Shown: positions 21,351-33,650, numbered from the stretch's first letter. The stretch is DNA of 64,000 nt from Talpa occidentalis (GCF_014898055.3 NW_023601322.1:66120740-66184739), one strand, 5' to 3'. The notes: a model not told the origin generated them from the sequence alone. Translations and numbers: made by a program.

Positions 21351-23829
21351 GCCTTCCTCCAAAATCCTATGCAATGCATGCCAAGGTCCTACTCTAATTC
21401 TAAGACCCAACCCAAATTTTGCCTCCCTGGGATGCTTTTCTGTGTCCCCAGAAAAAGGTTTCCTTCCCACTTGTTCTAGAGAATAGGTGGTTTGTTTTAA
21501 CCAAGATGCCTTTAGACTAATTGAGATGGACCTTGAACCTGGGTCTGACCACTGCACCACAAAACCCCATATAAAATATTCAGGCCCCAGGCAGCCAGCT
21601 CCTCTATCAACGAATGACATTGCTCTTGGTTAGCCATCCTGATTGAGTCTGCAATCACAAGAGGAATTCCTTCCCCTGACCTAAGGAATTATTTGGGCTG
21701 TGGTGGACAAGGGCAGGCAAGAATTTCCTGGAAGAGAAAGGGAGCTGTAAATTGCTCCAGAGAATTCAGAAGTGGGGTCTGGTGGCTTAATCAGGGGCGT
21801 GCAGCAGCTCTGTGGGGAGAGAGGTACACACAGGGTGATGGGTACAGGCCACCCCTCGCTGCTATTCCAGGAGCAAAGTCATGTTCCTCTTTGTGCCTGC
21901 CTTGGAGTAGATGGATGGGGCAGAGGTCAGACAGCCAAAGTAACCAGGGTGGTGGTGGGGGGCGGTGGGGATACGGAGTGGGGGACATCCATGTTATCAG
22001 CAGTGCTCCTCTCAACCCTCAGGACACCCTAATGCTCCAGGCAGCCTTGGACTACTAAGGCATGCTGAGACGCGGGAGTCTAATCAGATTAGTGAACCAG
22101 AGTCTATCAAGGAAGGACCAGTTCCGGGAGTAAGACAGCAGGATCCTGGGACTCTAAAAAGTGACTGCCACTTCCACAGGCCATTCCTCTTGAGGGAATG
22201 TGGTGGGAAGAGTACTGCCTTACAGTCCAAGTGCTCAGGTCCCTGTTCGGCCGCCATCTTCACTAGGATGACCTTGGCAGAGTCATTGCCTTTCTAATAA
22301 GACCGAGTAGACAGTGGAGTGCCCAGCTCAGGTGGATGTCATTACACATACCTTAGAGGTGAGAACTTAATTCAGATGGGAGAGCAACAATAAATGAGCT
22401 CTTGTCGCCTCGCCTCTTAGTCTCAAGTTTCTCCACCTTCTGCCTGGCATCTGGACCCTGTAGGAGGAAGTCACAAACTGTTGGCCCAGTGTGTTCTCAA
22501 AAACTTGGTTGTCATTATTTGAAAATGAAGAAGTTTTCAAACCCAAATCTAAAGCTACTCTTGAAAAAGAAAGATCTGGGCACCCACTCCCCATGGCAGC
22601 AATTGACTGGAGCTGAAAAGCAGCTGCCCTTCCCCAACTGGGCAGGGTCTCATAGCATCCCCTCCACTTCCACAGTCCAGCTCCTGGACTGAATGCTGAT
22701 GACACTGAGCATGGCATTTGCACCTGGTGTCCCTTATCCCAGCCTGCTTGCTTTTTGTATTACCTGCCCCCTACTGATGCTGGCTGTTGTTGAGTCTACT
22801 ATCTTTGGGCACTTTAACTTAAAACATGGTATCCCAACTCACATCAAAGAGGCTTCCCAAGGATGCCTCAGACACAGGTACCAGCCGGTACCAGAAAGGA
22901 TTCCATAGGTCACGAAGGCCACTGGTTTATAGCCTGGGATTTGTGGGGGTTTAAGGGAGCCTTTTGGCATTATAGATAAATTTCTGTGAGCTTTCTGTCT
23001 GTGAGAGACTTTCCAGATTGTCAGAGAAGTATGTGACCCTCTCAAAATCACTGATCTACATCTGCTCACCTCCAACATATGGGTAGGGATAGGAGACCAT
23101 CAGAGGGGCTTGTCCCAGGTCATACAGTGTGTGAGTTGTAAAGCCAGGATTTCTATCTCTAGGAAACTGATTTTCAAGCATGTATGAGCCAATCTCTGAT
23201 ATATCCTACAAAACATTGCCCCAAAGTGACTTCAGTGGTAATGATGTCATCAGCAATCCCCTCCTCTTAGCATCACCCTGGTTCTCTCTAATGTCTTCTT
23301 GGTTCCTTCCTGTCGGTCCTGCAATAAGCAGTGACTCCATCGCCTGCTGCCTTGTTCACAGCCTGTCTGGTCTCGTTAGAGGATGAGAAAGACGAGGGCA
23401 GGAAGCTCAGCCTCTTTTGTTTGTGATCTTGGTGTTGCCTGGCCTGTCTCACAGCATGTAGAAACTGCCACTGAGGTAAACCACCAAGGTCACTTGCTAA
23501 TGGGAGCAGCACTGCAGGGCCCAGGGTCTCTGTCCTCCCTGGCCACGCCCACTGCCCTGATTCAAGGGGTCAGTATTTCCATATTTCTCACACCTCTGGG
23601 AAGCTTCTGGTACTGCCTCTGGCATCTGAATGGCAGTCAATAAATATTTGTTAACTGTGTTAATCAACGATCTAGTGAGAGGTCTGTCACAAAGGAATGG
23701 ACAAGTGACCTCAAACTGTATTTCTGTCCTACAGCTAGCCATGTGAGAGGATGTAGCATTTCCACCACCACATCATCTGAACACATGAATAATAGGATCT
23801 GTTTCCATCACATGTGACTGACACTTGAG
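21351..23829. other. Intergenic stretch, no gene seen
   Basis: Mostly unique. Short old fragments appear at about 22225-22300 (MIR-like, + strand) and at 23625-23665, where tctgaatggcagtcaataaatatttgtt resembles an L2/MIR 3' end. Confidence 0.45.
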
Positions 23830-23985
23830 TATTTACCAGATGCAGGCACAATGCCAACCAAGTGCTTTTTACCTGTTGTTTTCTTTCCCCTCATGTACCA
23901 CTAGTGCTTGCATTACCCTGTTCACAGATGAAGAGACCCAGGCTCTAGAAGGTGAACTTGGCCTGAGACCATGCCAACCTGACCC
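23830..23985 (-). repeat. MIR SINE remnant
   Basis: Reversed pattern: ccagatgcaggcacaatgcc, then ttcacagatgaagagacccaggctc and gaaggtgaacttggcctgaga. Confidence 0.55.
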
Positions 23986-25359
23986 CAGAGCCCTTGCTTT
24001 CCTACCTGTGTGTGCTCACCCATGGACCCTGGGAAGAGGGTCAGCTGACGGTGGTGTGTGGGAGGAGCCTTGAGTGGCAGCCCAGGCCTCATGGGGGCAG
24101 AATAATGCATGGACCATGAAGGCAGTCGGGTGCCAGTGGTTTGCAAAAGGAATAAGGCGCATCTCCCCACTCAGCTCCCTTTACTACCTGTCTGTGACAG
24201 AAAATCCCCCAGGAGCAAAAAAGCCAGCTAGCTTAGGTGCTCAGGCCATTGGCTCTCTAGGTCCTCCTTGGTTTATGAAGGGTCAGTATGGAATATTCAG
24301 CAGGTAGATCAGGCCAGTGTAAGAATCATCACTGATGAGCTTGGGAAAGGAAATCAAGGTAGAATACAATTTTTAAAAAATATGTATGAAAGTCTATTTT
24401 TTAAAAAAAGAATGTGACTGCTATATATAAATCACAACAGAAAAAATAAAATTTCCCACCACATTCCCAGCTTCAGTTTAATGTGTTGGTATGTGTCCAC
24501 TATGCTCTTCCATCTTTCAGTCACACATGGGATCACACTGCACAAAGCTGTTCCACAAAATGTTTTATTCAAACACAGTACACTTGGCCTTTCTTATTCT
24601 GACAGCTCCACTTTCTCCTTTTTGATGGCTGGTGTTGCAGGGTATTTCATTTTATGACCTTACCACCTCCTCGAGCCTCCTCCCCTTAGGATCTGCTTTG
24701 CTCTCCACACCCAGCCACAAACTACTCCAGCCACACTCCTTGTTGTCCTTGCCCAAAGAGGCCTGTGGTCAAAAGCAGGAGCCTTGGGTCTCTGGGTATT
24801 TGAGTAATAGGAGCAAAAGTGGGGGGCTGCACACCAAGTAGCCCTGTGGGGACTATCACTGAGGATTACAGAAAATACCTCTTTCCCTAGAATACTTGCC
24901 AAGTGGCATATCACTGAGTTAGGTCAGAATCCTAGAGGGTATGGCATTCACCTTAAAAGTGACCACGAAAATAAACAGGAGGCAATGTGAATAGGCTTTA
25001 AGATACACAGCTTTCACTAAGATGTCGATCCAGAGTCTCACCGCTCAGAAGAGAGGCTTCCTCAGTGACCATCATTTATTAGCCAATCACTTCTTGTTTC
25101 TACCCTTCTTAAAACTCTCCAGTTTCTCCCTCCTTTTGAGTGTGAAATGGCAGTAGAGACTTGCTTCCAAAGACTAGATCTTGGGAAGACGAAAGTTGTA
25201 ACAGTGGAGACACCTGGCAGATACCACCTTGACTAGGTGATGGAGGTGAAGATGAGTAGTGATAAGCCATGTTGGCGTTATGTTCCCCTGCTATGTGATA
25301 GGAAGGGCTTGGTATGTCTCCCAGTCCCTAAACCTCAGAGCCTTAGTCGAATCATGAGA
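23986..25359. other. Intergenic stretch, no gene seen
   Basis: No gene. AT-rich sequence at about 24360-24620 may be an old LINE remnant on the minus strand, but I cannot place it in a family. Confidence 0.4.
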
Positions 25360-25782
25360 AAACAGCAGACAAACCCAAACTGCGGGATATTCCACAAAAT
25401 ACCTGATTAGTAGTTTTCAAAAATGTCAAGGCCATGAAAAGCAAAGGAAGACTCAGAAATTGTCACAGGCTGGCGAAGACTGAGAAGATGTGATGAGAAT
25501 ATGCCAACATTAAAGCCCATATGTGGAAAACTGGTGAAGTCGGATTAAAGTCTGTACAGTAGTTTGTCAATTCATTTTTCCAACGTTTTGATTAATATAC
25601 TGTGGTTACGTAACATTAACTAGGGAAAGCTGTGAACTAATGCTGTACACCTGAAACTGTATAATGTTATCAATTGATGTTACTGCAATGAAAAATTTAA
25701 AAACATTGGGGGATGCATATTGGATATTTCTTTGTACTGTCTTTGAAACTCTTGTATAAATCTAAAGCTATTTCCAAGTTAA
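25360..25782 (+). repeat. L1M-type LINE 3' end
   Basis: L1 3'UTR phrases in order: cgggatattccacaaaatacctgatt, then aaatgtcaaggccatgaaaagcaa, and terminal tttgtactgtctttgaaactc and cttgtataaatctaaagctatttccaa. The L1 end is cut by the SINE that follows. Confidence 0.75.
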
Positions 25783-26048
25783 TTTTTTTTACAGATTTAT
25801 TTATTTATGCACACAAGAGCTGGGGTACAGTCCAGAGATGCAGGGTGTGAGAGGATCCACCAGAGACAGAGTGGGGAGCAGAACAGGCAGACTGACTGAA
25901 ACACACTGCTGAGGGGAGCAGTGGGTGAGTCAGGAGAGGTCTGCTGCACCATGTGGGTTGCTCCCTGGCCGGCTGGGGATCGAGCTGCAGAGGCTGTGGA
26001 TTGCTTCATAGTGTGGTGCTTTAACCCCTTGTGCCACCAGGTAGGCCC
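25783..26048 (-). repeat. tRNA-derived SINE (older subfamily)
   Basis: Full-length copy on the minus strand, flanked by the perfect 10-bp duplication tccaagttaa at 25773-25782 and 26049-26058. It is the first lineage-specific SINE downstream of SPRY4. Confidence 0.92.
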
Positions 26049-26089
26049 TCCAAGTTAAAATATTTTAAAAATAACTGTAAACACTTTAG

Positions 26090-26460
26090 TTTCTTCCCAT
26101 TGAACTTAAGATGAAAGACATTTAAACTCCTTACTGAATTCCACAAGACCCTGCCTCATCTGACCCTGCCCACCCTATTGCCCCCCAGCTTTCTTGACAT
26201 GCTAAGAAGACCTTGCATTGCCTCTTGTTTCGGTGGGCATTATTTCTCTCCCTCTAGTACTCAGCTGAAATGTTCCTCTTTCAGGCCTTCCTAGGCCTGT
26301 TGCATTCCTGGACTTTGCCTTCACGGCACTTATTTTAATTTGAAAACATATACATGTTTTCATTTACTTATTTAAGATCTGACCTCCATCAAAGACAGTT
26401 TTATTCACTGCTACATCTGCAGAGTCTAGACAGTGTCTGGCACATTGGTTATCAATTACT
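26090..26460 (+). repeat. L2 LINE 3' end
   Basis: L2 order: ttcccattgaacttaagatgaaagac, ccacaagaccctgcctcatctgaccctgcc, tactcagctgaaatgttcctc, then gcagagtctagacagtgtctggcaca. Confidence 0.8.
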
Positions 26461-26524
26461 TATTTTCTTTTTTTAAGTAAATGAATCCATCCCCCACTGA
26501 TGGACATTTCAGTTGCTTCCAAAT

Positions 26525-26830
26525 TCTTTTTTTATTATTTAAATTTTATTTTTATATTCCCCATACAATTACAGCCCCCTTATTTTGATCCCAAGCCCTC
26601 CCCCCCCCATAGAGTGTCTCTGGTTCATAGTTGTTTGTTGATTTTGATATTTTCTTTCTTATAGTTATTCTTTTTCCTGGTCCCTTATTTAAGTTTTCTA
26701 GATTCCTGCTATGAGTGAGACCATCCAGTATTTTTCTTTTTCTTTCTGGCTTATTTTGCTGAGCATGATCCCTTCCAGCTCCATCCATGTTGCTGCAAAT
26801 TGCATGTAGTCTGGCCTTTGTAGATAGCTG
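26525..26830 (-). repeat. L1 LINE 3' fragment
   Basis: Poly-T start, then the reverse of L1 ORF2-end/3'UTR sequence (ggcttattttgctgagcatgatc, ccttccagctccatccatgttgc). It reads well and is only moderately diverged, so it is likely younger than the other L1 pieces here. Confidence 0.75.
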
Positions 26831-27387
26831 TTCCCTGTTTTTGTTTGCTGCTCCAAGTTTGTTCCAGGGTTCACCCCCTTATCATGAGATTCAGGCAGAA
26901 AAGTAACTCTATTCACAGCTCCAGGGATAAACCCTAAGGTCTAACCCAGTCACGTTGGTCCCAGTCCCCTGGCTTGTGACTGATTCATGCATTGGATGTG
27001 TGATGCAGTGATGATAATGGGATGTGAGAGTAAATCTACGGGCCGCTGGGGAAAGTTTCTTCATTCTTAAAGTGAGAAACAAGGAAGAAAGAAATATATT
27101 GTAGTGTCTTGGGCACTAGAACTGCAGCCTTCTTAGTACAAGGAAGGGAGCTGGTCTGAGAATAAAGGCAACGCTGGATGGCAGAGAGAAAACGGAAAGA
27201 ACCCAGGTCCTTTCTGACATCACTGAGCTGCTTAATTAGTCAATTTCTAAAGTTACCATACCTGGAGACCTATTATATAAATGAATAAATCTTATAATTT
27301 CAGGCAATTGGAGCTGTTTTTTGTGACTTGCAGTCAAAGGCAACCTTGCTGATAGAGCTGGTGCATTTTTTTTGTTATAAGGGTGGT
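26831..27387. other. Unassigned stretch
   Basis: No gene is seen. The first 130 bases may belong to an old repeat that I cannot name. Confidence 0.4.
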
Positions 27388-27806
27388 TGTAAGGGCCAGG
27401 AACAGACACGGTGCAGGTTTTCTGATCCCATGCAGACCGGGTAAAGGAGGATTCAGAGTCCTTAGTGGCTTTTTGCAGGTCTTTTTATTGGGATTTACCC
27501 GGTACACGGCAGGCAGGAGGTGCCGGGGGGCCGGGAGGCTGGCAGGCCTCCCAGCCCCCAGCAAGTCTTCACTCTATCTAGGTTCTCCGGCCTACTCTCA
27601 GCTTCTGCTTCTCTTTTCTCTCTTGGCTTCTCTTCGGCTTCTGCTGGTGTCCCCGTGACGCCGCCCTTAAAAGCCCAGTCTCAGCCCAGGTGAATCCCAT
27701 CTACCTATGCCCAAACCCTATTCCAGGTGCCCGCCATCAGGCATGCATTCAGGACCTCAAGGATCCATCATCTATCCTGATGGCAGGAGGGCAGAAAACC
27801 CTGACA
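27388..27806 (-). mobile_element. Solo LTR of an endogenous retrovirus, family not assigned
   Basis: A 419-bp GC-rich block. On the minus strand it begins TGTCAGGG and ends CCCTTACA, a TG...CA element with near-perfect 8-bp inverted ends. In the same orientation it has a TATA-like CTTTTAAGGG, a GAGA-rich leader and an AATAAA poly(A) signal about 110 bp before the end, the order expected of U3-R-U5. No internal retroviral genes adjoin it, so it is a solo LTR. I could not see a target-site duplication. Confidence 0.65.
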
Positions 27807-29095
27807 TTTTCTTTACCCTACAGGTGGTGTTTAGGAATATAGGCTTGGAAGCAACTTTAAGAAGTCATTGTGACTATAACTTCAACTGTACAAGTAAAGA
27901 AGCCACCATTTCCAACCCTTTCTGAGATGTTTCTTAGAACTAATGCAGCTAAGTTACATCTTAAGTTGGCCCCTTAACTGTTCTGCAAAGAGCCACATCT
28001 AGCTCTGCACGCCATCCACAGCTTTCAGTGAGTTGGGCTGCTAGATGGCCCCTAGGTAGTGCCTATTTCCACCTGCAGGTAAAAGAAATTTGCGAGGAGT
28101 GCTAATGTTTTTCAAAGTGTATCCTATTAGTTCATTTAACATCTCCCTTTTTTCGAGTTGGGAGACCCACAGAACTACAACTCTTAAATTCTTCCAAAGT
28201 AGATTACATGGAATGTTGTCTCTAAAATCAAAATCATGTTTTCCTTGTAATTCCAGGAAGGAGGGGGGAAGTCAGATCTTAAATAAGTCCCAAATTAGAA
28301 ACAGTCTTCTCCCCACCCCCCTCAAAGCTACACAGCCGGACAAGTCTTTCTCTTGCGACTTTCAGACTGGAGCATCGCCAAAAATGTGAGCAAGAATTTG
28401 GCCCATTGTTACTTTAAATATCCTGTGTCGCAGGCCATCTAGGAATGTCTAAGTATGGGAATTTTCCTTCTGAGGTCTGGGATGTAGATATAAATAACTC
28501 GTTTGTTAGATTCTGTCTCCATCCTGCCTCTCCTAGCTTCAATGTCCATGAATAAGCCAGCCCTGTAAATAAGTTTACAGCTCACTCAATGGGTGAGGCT
28601 AGTAGCCTAATATTTTAGGTGCATCAGCACCCCCCCACCCTGCGCCCCACTCTCCACACACATAGATTCTCTAGCAATAAAGTATACAGATCAGGCGAGC
28701 TGGAAATTGGGCATTTCCAAGGTTGCCCAAAAACTCTTGAAATGCAATCTGGGAGATCATGGTTCAGGTCATCCCAGCCAGCCCCTTCCACCTTCATGTT
28801 GAAGTTTGAAGAGCTTATATTTCTGGTAGGTTGCATCCATCACCGAGAAACTAGTGGGGGCCGTGGAGCTGCCTTTCTCCTGCCAGCTCTAATTTCTTCC
28901 AACTTTCTCTGGCCTTGGGATTAAAAATGAACCAAACCAGGCCTGTAGGCAGCACTGGGACTGAGATCAGAGGGGCCCACTTCACTATCGGGCAGGACTA
29001 AAGAGGCTTGTGTACCTCACAAGCCCAGCCTCCTCTCTATCTCGCTCATCTTTCATGCTACTAAGAAGCCTGCTGGGGCAGTGGACCTGAAACCA
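27807..29095. other. Intergenic stretch, no gene seen
   Basis: Low-copy sequence without a recognisable gene or repeat. Confidence 0.45.
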
Positions 29096-29099
29096 CCAT

Positions 29100-29345
29100 G
29101 TCCTCACCAGATAGCATTTGTTTTTTGTATGAGCACCATGTCCTAGCTTAGTGTATAAGCATTAAGAGAGCAGGGGTCAAATCTCACTGGGCCACCCACT
29201 GGCTGTGTGAACAGATAGGTCACAGCATCTCCCCAAGCCTCTGTTTCCCCATTTGAAAAACAGGGACAATAATGACCTATCTCACGTGGGCTCTTGCCAG
29301 GGGTCAGCGAATCTGTGTGTACAGCATTTCCCATGAAGTATGAAC
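29100..29345 (+). repeat. MIR SINE
   Basis: Forward MIR order: gagagcaggggtcaaatctcac, ccacccactggctgtgtgaac, cctctgtttccccatttgaaaaacaggg, then acaataatgacctatctcac. Confidence 0.7.
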
Positions 29346-29414
29346 TCCGTAAAGGGAAAAATGACAGAGGACAGAGAAAGGGGGGAGGGGAGAGAGATAA
29401 AAAGTAAACAAGAG

Positions 29415-29965
29415 GGGCTTCCCTGGTGGTGCAGGCGGGGAGCGCCGCAGTGTGAAGCTGTTCACAGCCTCTGCAGCGCTGGTTTGATCTCAGCTGGCGA
29501 GAATCCCACATAGTGCGGCACCTCTCCTGCCTCGCCCACTTCTCCCCTCAGCAGTGTGCTTCGTCAGTCTGCCTGTTCTGTTCCCCGCTTTGTCAATGGT
29601 GAATCCTCTCATCCTCCTGCGCATCTAGCCTGTACCCCAGCTCTTTTTTTAAAAAAAAGATTTATTTATTTTTATACAAGAACCCAGGTAAAGGCCAGAT
29701 GCATGGGAGGGTGAGAGGATTCACTGGAGACAGAGCGGGAACAGAACAGGCAGACTGAAGAAATACACTGCTGAGGGGAGCAGTGGGCGAGACAGGAGAG
29801 GTCTGCTGCGCCATGTGGGATTCTCCCCAGCTGGCCGGAATCGAACCGGCATTGCAGAGGCTGCGGACAGCTTCACAGTGCAGTGCTCAACCGCCTGCGC
29901 CACCAGGGAGGCCCCTGTACCCCAGCTCTTGTATAAATAAAATAAATCTTTAAAAAAAAAAAAAG
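29415..29965 (+). repeat. tRNA-derived SINE split by a nested SINE
   Basis: The outer copy runs on the + strand at 29415-29645 and resumes at 29914-29965 with its own tail (tataaataaaataaatctttaaaaa). Its flanks aaacaagag and aagcaagag form an imperfect duplication. The gap holds an opposite-strand copy, described separately. Confidence 0.9.
29646..29913 (-). repeat. tRNA-derived SINE nested in another SINE
   Basis: Full-length minus-strand copy flanked by a perfect 17-bp target duplication, cctgtaccccagctctt, at 29629-29645 and 29914-29930. The duplicated site is the 3' part of the outer SINE, which fixes the order of insertion. Confidence 0.95.
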
Positions 29966-31420
29966 GAAGCAAGAGAGAGACAGGGATAGAGAAGTTGAAA
30001 AAGGGAAGGACAGTTAGGGAGAGTGGGAATCTTGGGGAGACCGAGAGCCTAGACCCAGAGAGTCGTGGGAAGTTTGAGGGGAAAGGAGAGACAGACGCCT
30101 CCTCTGCTGGTGAAAAGCTCCTTGCTCCTTAGCTCCTTACCGCACAGGTATGTCTGGGATTTGAATAGTGTTCAACCCAGCACCCCCAGTACCTGGTAAC
30201 AATAGCAGAGGTTTCCACAGTCCAGAAAGGGGAAAAAAAACCCCAAACCTGGGGTCCTCTCCCAGCAAGCAGAAATCTGAAAAGAGAGTAATGCAGGGCC
30301 TGCTGACCCAGGCCTCCCCCAGCACCCTGCTGTTCGTCAGCCAGGACTAAGGGCCCCAGAGCATCAGTCACAGGCCTTGGCACTAGGGCTGGTACCAGGA
30401 GAGACCACGAAGGCACTTCCACACTATAGCAAACAAGGGCAGCGAAGAAAGAGATGTTCAGGGTGACTTTAGAGGGGAAAAAAAAAAAAACAGGTGACCC
30501 AGTGAGAATGACCCAGGGAAGTGGGCAGGGAAGGCATCTCTAAGAAAGTGATGTTCCAGCTGAAACCCAGTCAGACATTAGAAGTCTGAGCCTTGCAATA
30601 AAGGAAGTCTTCCCTAGTGGGCCCTCTGAGGAGCAGGTTCTCACGTGGTGCACCCACACTAACCATAAAAGGAAGTCAAAGAAAAATCTGCAAAAACTGC
30701 TCAAATAAAATATGACTGGATGAACTGATGAACTGGATGTGCAGCTTTTTAGAACTTACCTGCCCTGTTCACAAAGCATGCACAGAAAGAGGTTATCCTG
30801 CTTCCAAGCCCTCCATGGCAGGGAGGGGGTCGCAGACAAATGGCCCAGATAGAGATCTCCCTGCTGTGCACTATTTTCCTTCCTCTGACAGACCCTCAGC
30901 TCACTGAACACCCAAGCTTTCTCTTACAGCAGAGAAACCTCATACTTCCAGCCTGCAGGTCCCTAACCCACCTCCACCTTCCTAGGGGATACCAGACTAT
31001 AATCTACATATTAAAAAAAAAAATGTTTAGGGCTGAGGTTGGTGGGGAGAAAGGGCACAGGGCAGAGGGATCAGGGAAAGAGTTCAAGGCAAGCAGCATG
31101 CCTTCCCTTGACCCCAGTACAAGTTGAGCTGAAACTGCTCTCCTCAGGTCAAAGCTGCCAAAACAAAGGGGAAGGTGTCAAAACAAAGGGGAAGGTCACA
31201 CAGCAATGGGCACATCTCTTTGGGGAACCCGGGGGCAGGATGGGGTGTGAAAAGGACTTGAAGAAAAAGCACTTTCAACCATTTTAACCACAGCTGCCTC
31301 TCAACTACAATAAAAGTGTGGGAAGGGCGGATGTAGGCTCTGGGCAGCCGGTTCCATCCATTCAGTAAACATGCATTTTTACATGTTTTAAAGAAACCAG
31401 AGTCTTTACTTTCTCTCCCA
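29966..31420. other. Intergenic stretch, no gene seen
   Basis: No gene. At about 31150-31193 there is a near-perfect two-copy tandem of a 21-22 bp unit (caaaacaaaggggaaggt twice). Around 30520-30600 there is an old interspersed repeat phrase (ggaaggcatctctaagaaag) shared with 58640-58830 in general type. Confidence 0.45.
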
Positions 31421-31690
31421 ACCTGCTCTTCCTGCAGCTTTCCCCATCTTAGTAAATATTTAATTTACCCAGTAGCACAGGCCAAAACTCTTGGGCTCAT
31501 TCTTGGCTTTCCTAGTTCCTATCCCACATCTGACCCAGCAGCAAATTGCGTTGGTTTACATTCAGGTATATCCAGGATCTTATCTATTCTCACCATCTCC
31601 CACCACCACCATCTTCTTTCATTGGGATTATCAAAATGGTTTCCCAACAGGTTTCTTGATGCTCTCTGTAGCCCCCACAGTTCACTGATG
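31421..31690 (+). repeat. L2 LINE fragment
   Basis: L2-like order: cacatctgacccagcagcaaattgcgttgg, then atatccaggatcttatctattctcacc, ccaccaccaccatc and attatcaaaatggtttcccaac. Confidence 0.6.
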
Positions 31691-31957
31691 GCCTGTACTG
31701 AGATCAGAGAGACTTCATGAGGAGCATTTACTAGCTGTTTACCAGCTTTAGGAAGTTTAGTCTTATGCACACCAGTCTCTATCTAAGGGAGAAAATAATA
31801 TTACCTGCCTCACGTGCCTATTGTGTAAATAAAATAAGGTAAGGTAAAAAAAATAGCACTTACTAACATCTAGTAAATGCTAGTACATACTATGATTTGT
31901 CTATCAATTCACTTACTATGCTATGTTGCAACTAATTTTTTCAGAGTTATCTCTACT

Positions 31958-32209
31958 GGGCCTCCCTGGTGGTGCAGGGGTTAAGTCCCAGTGCTAGGGC
32001 CAGGGAGGTAACCCACATGGCGCAGCAGATCTCTTCTGGCTTGCTCGCTGCTCCCCTCAGCTGCTCCCCTCAGCAGTGTATTTTAGTATATCCGCCTGTT
32101 TTGCTCCCCACTCTGTCTCTGATGAATCTTCTCACCCCACCCCTTCCCTGCACCTTTGGCCTACACCCCAGTTCTTGTATGCATAAATAAATAAATCTTA
32201 AAAAAGAAA
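31958..32209 (+). repeat. tRNA-derived SINE (older subfamily)
   Basis: GGGCCTCCCTGGTGGTGCA start, a partly duplicated core (ctgctcccctcag twice) and an AATAAATAAATCTT tail. The 13-bp flanks at 31945-31957 and 32210-32222 differ at one position (gttatctctac and gttacctctac). Confidence 0.9.
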
Positions 32210-32334
32210 AGTTACCTCTACCTACTAGACTGGGGGGTTATAGGAAGACAAGCACCATACAAAAAAAACAGCACAAAATCAGAAGTCAATCCTTGGTTCA
32301 ATGTTTATATTAACATCTCATTTCATTTTAAAAG

Positions 32335-32740
32335 ATATCTAAAGGCCTCATTGTGGCCACCTATGTGATCTGTCCCTGACTACTTCCTCCAGTTCCCCTT
32401 CCTCTTCCTTGCTGCCAGATGGTCTTCCTTAAGATTCTTTGCATTTACTTTTCCCCTTGGCCTGGAAAATTATTTGTATATTTGCACGGCACTTAATTCA
32501 GGTTACCATTTCAGAAAGGCCTTATCTGACTTCACTGTCTAAAATAATCCTCCCTTCAACGTTCCCTCTTCCCTTAGCCTGCTTTGCATTTCACCACTAC
32601 CTGCTCTGATATTACATATAAGATTTTTGCTTGTTCATTGTTTGTCTTGACCAGTAGAACATAAGCCCTGTGACAGAAAGTAAGTTATCTTGTTCACCAC
32701 TATATTCCCAATGCCCAGGAAAAAGGGAAGCCAGAGAATG
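32335..32740 (+). repeat. L2 LINE 3' end
   Basis: L2 order: cctatgtgatctgtccctgactacttcc, tcctggccttggcctggaa-like segment, ggttaccatttcagaaaggcc, then agaacataagccctgtgac and actatattcccaatgcccagga. Confidence 0.8.
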
Positions 32741-33304
32741 AAAATGCAACCTGTTGAATGGGAGAAAATACTTGTAAAGCACATATCCAAAATAAATTAA
32801 AAACTCATATAACTCAATAGGAAAAAACCCCAAACAATCTGATTTTAAACCGGGCAAAGGATCTGAACAGAAAATTTTCCAAAGACATACAAATGGTCAA
32901 AAGACACATGAAAAAATGTTCAACATCACCAATCACCAGAGAAATGTAAACCAAAACCACAATGAGTTATCTTCTCATACCTGTTTGAATGGCTGTTATC
33001 AAAAAGACAAGAAATAACTAGTATTGGTGAGGATGAGGAAGACAGAGTATCCCCTTCCCTGTTGGTGGGAATGTAAATTGGTAGAACCATTGTGGGAAAC
33101 AATATGTATGTTCCTCAAAAAATTAAAAATAGAACTACCACATGAATCAGCTATTTCACTTCTGGGTATTTATTTATCTGAAGAAAACAGATTAATACAA
33201 AAAGATCTGCATCCCATATTCATAGCAGCATTATTTACGAAAACAAAGATATGAAAACAAGAGTCCATTCATGGGCCAGTGGATTAAGGATATGTGGGGA
33301 TATA

Positions 33305-33343
33305 TTATACACACACATATACACACACACACACACAAACAGA
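33305..33343. repeat. (AC)n microsatellite inside L1
   Basis: An interrupted acac run just before the nested SINE. Confidence 0.8.
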
Positions 33344-33382
33344 GGAGGAATACTACTAAGCCATAAAAAGAATGAAATCTTG

Positions 33383-33650
33383 GGCTTCCCCTGGTGGCAC
33401 AGCGGTTGAGCGATGGGCTGCGAAGCTGCCCGCAGCCTCTGCAGCACCGGTTTGATCCCTGGCTGCTTCCTGGCCACCAGAGGAGGGTCCCACATGGCGT
33501 GCAGACCTCTCCTGCCGCGCCCGTTGCTCCCCTCAGCAGTTTCATCAGTCTGCCTGTTCTGTTCCCCACTCTGGCTCTGGTGAATTCTCTCACCCTCCCG
33601 TGCTTCTGACTGTACCCAGTACTTGTATAAATAAATAAATCTTTAAAAAA
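33383..33650 (+). repeat. tRNA-derived SINE (young-type subfamily) nested in L1
   Basis: Carries the 3'-half signature ctgactgtacccagt and the extra agaggagggtcccacat segment of the younger subfamily, with an AATAAATAAATC tail. It is flanked by a perfect 13-bp duplication, gaatgaaatcttg, at 33370-33382 and 33651-33663. The duplicated site is L1 sequence. Confidence 0.95.
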
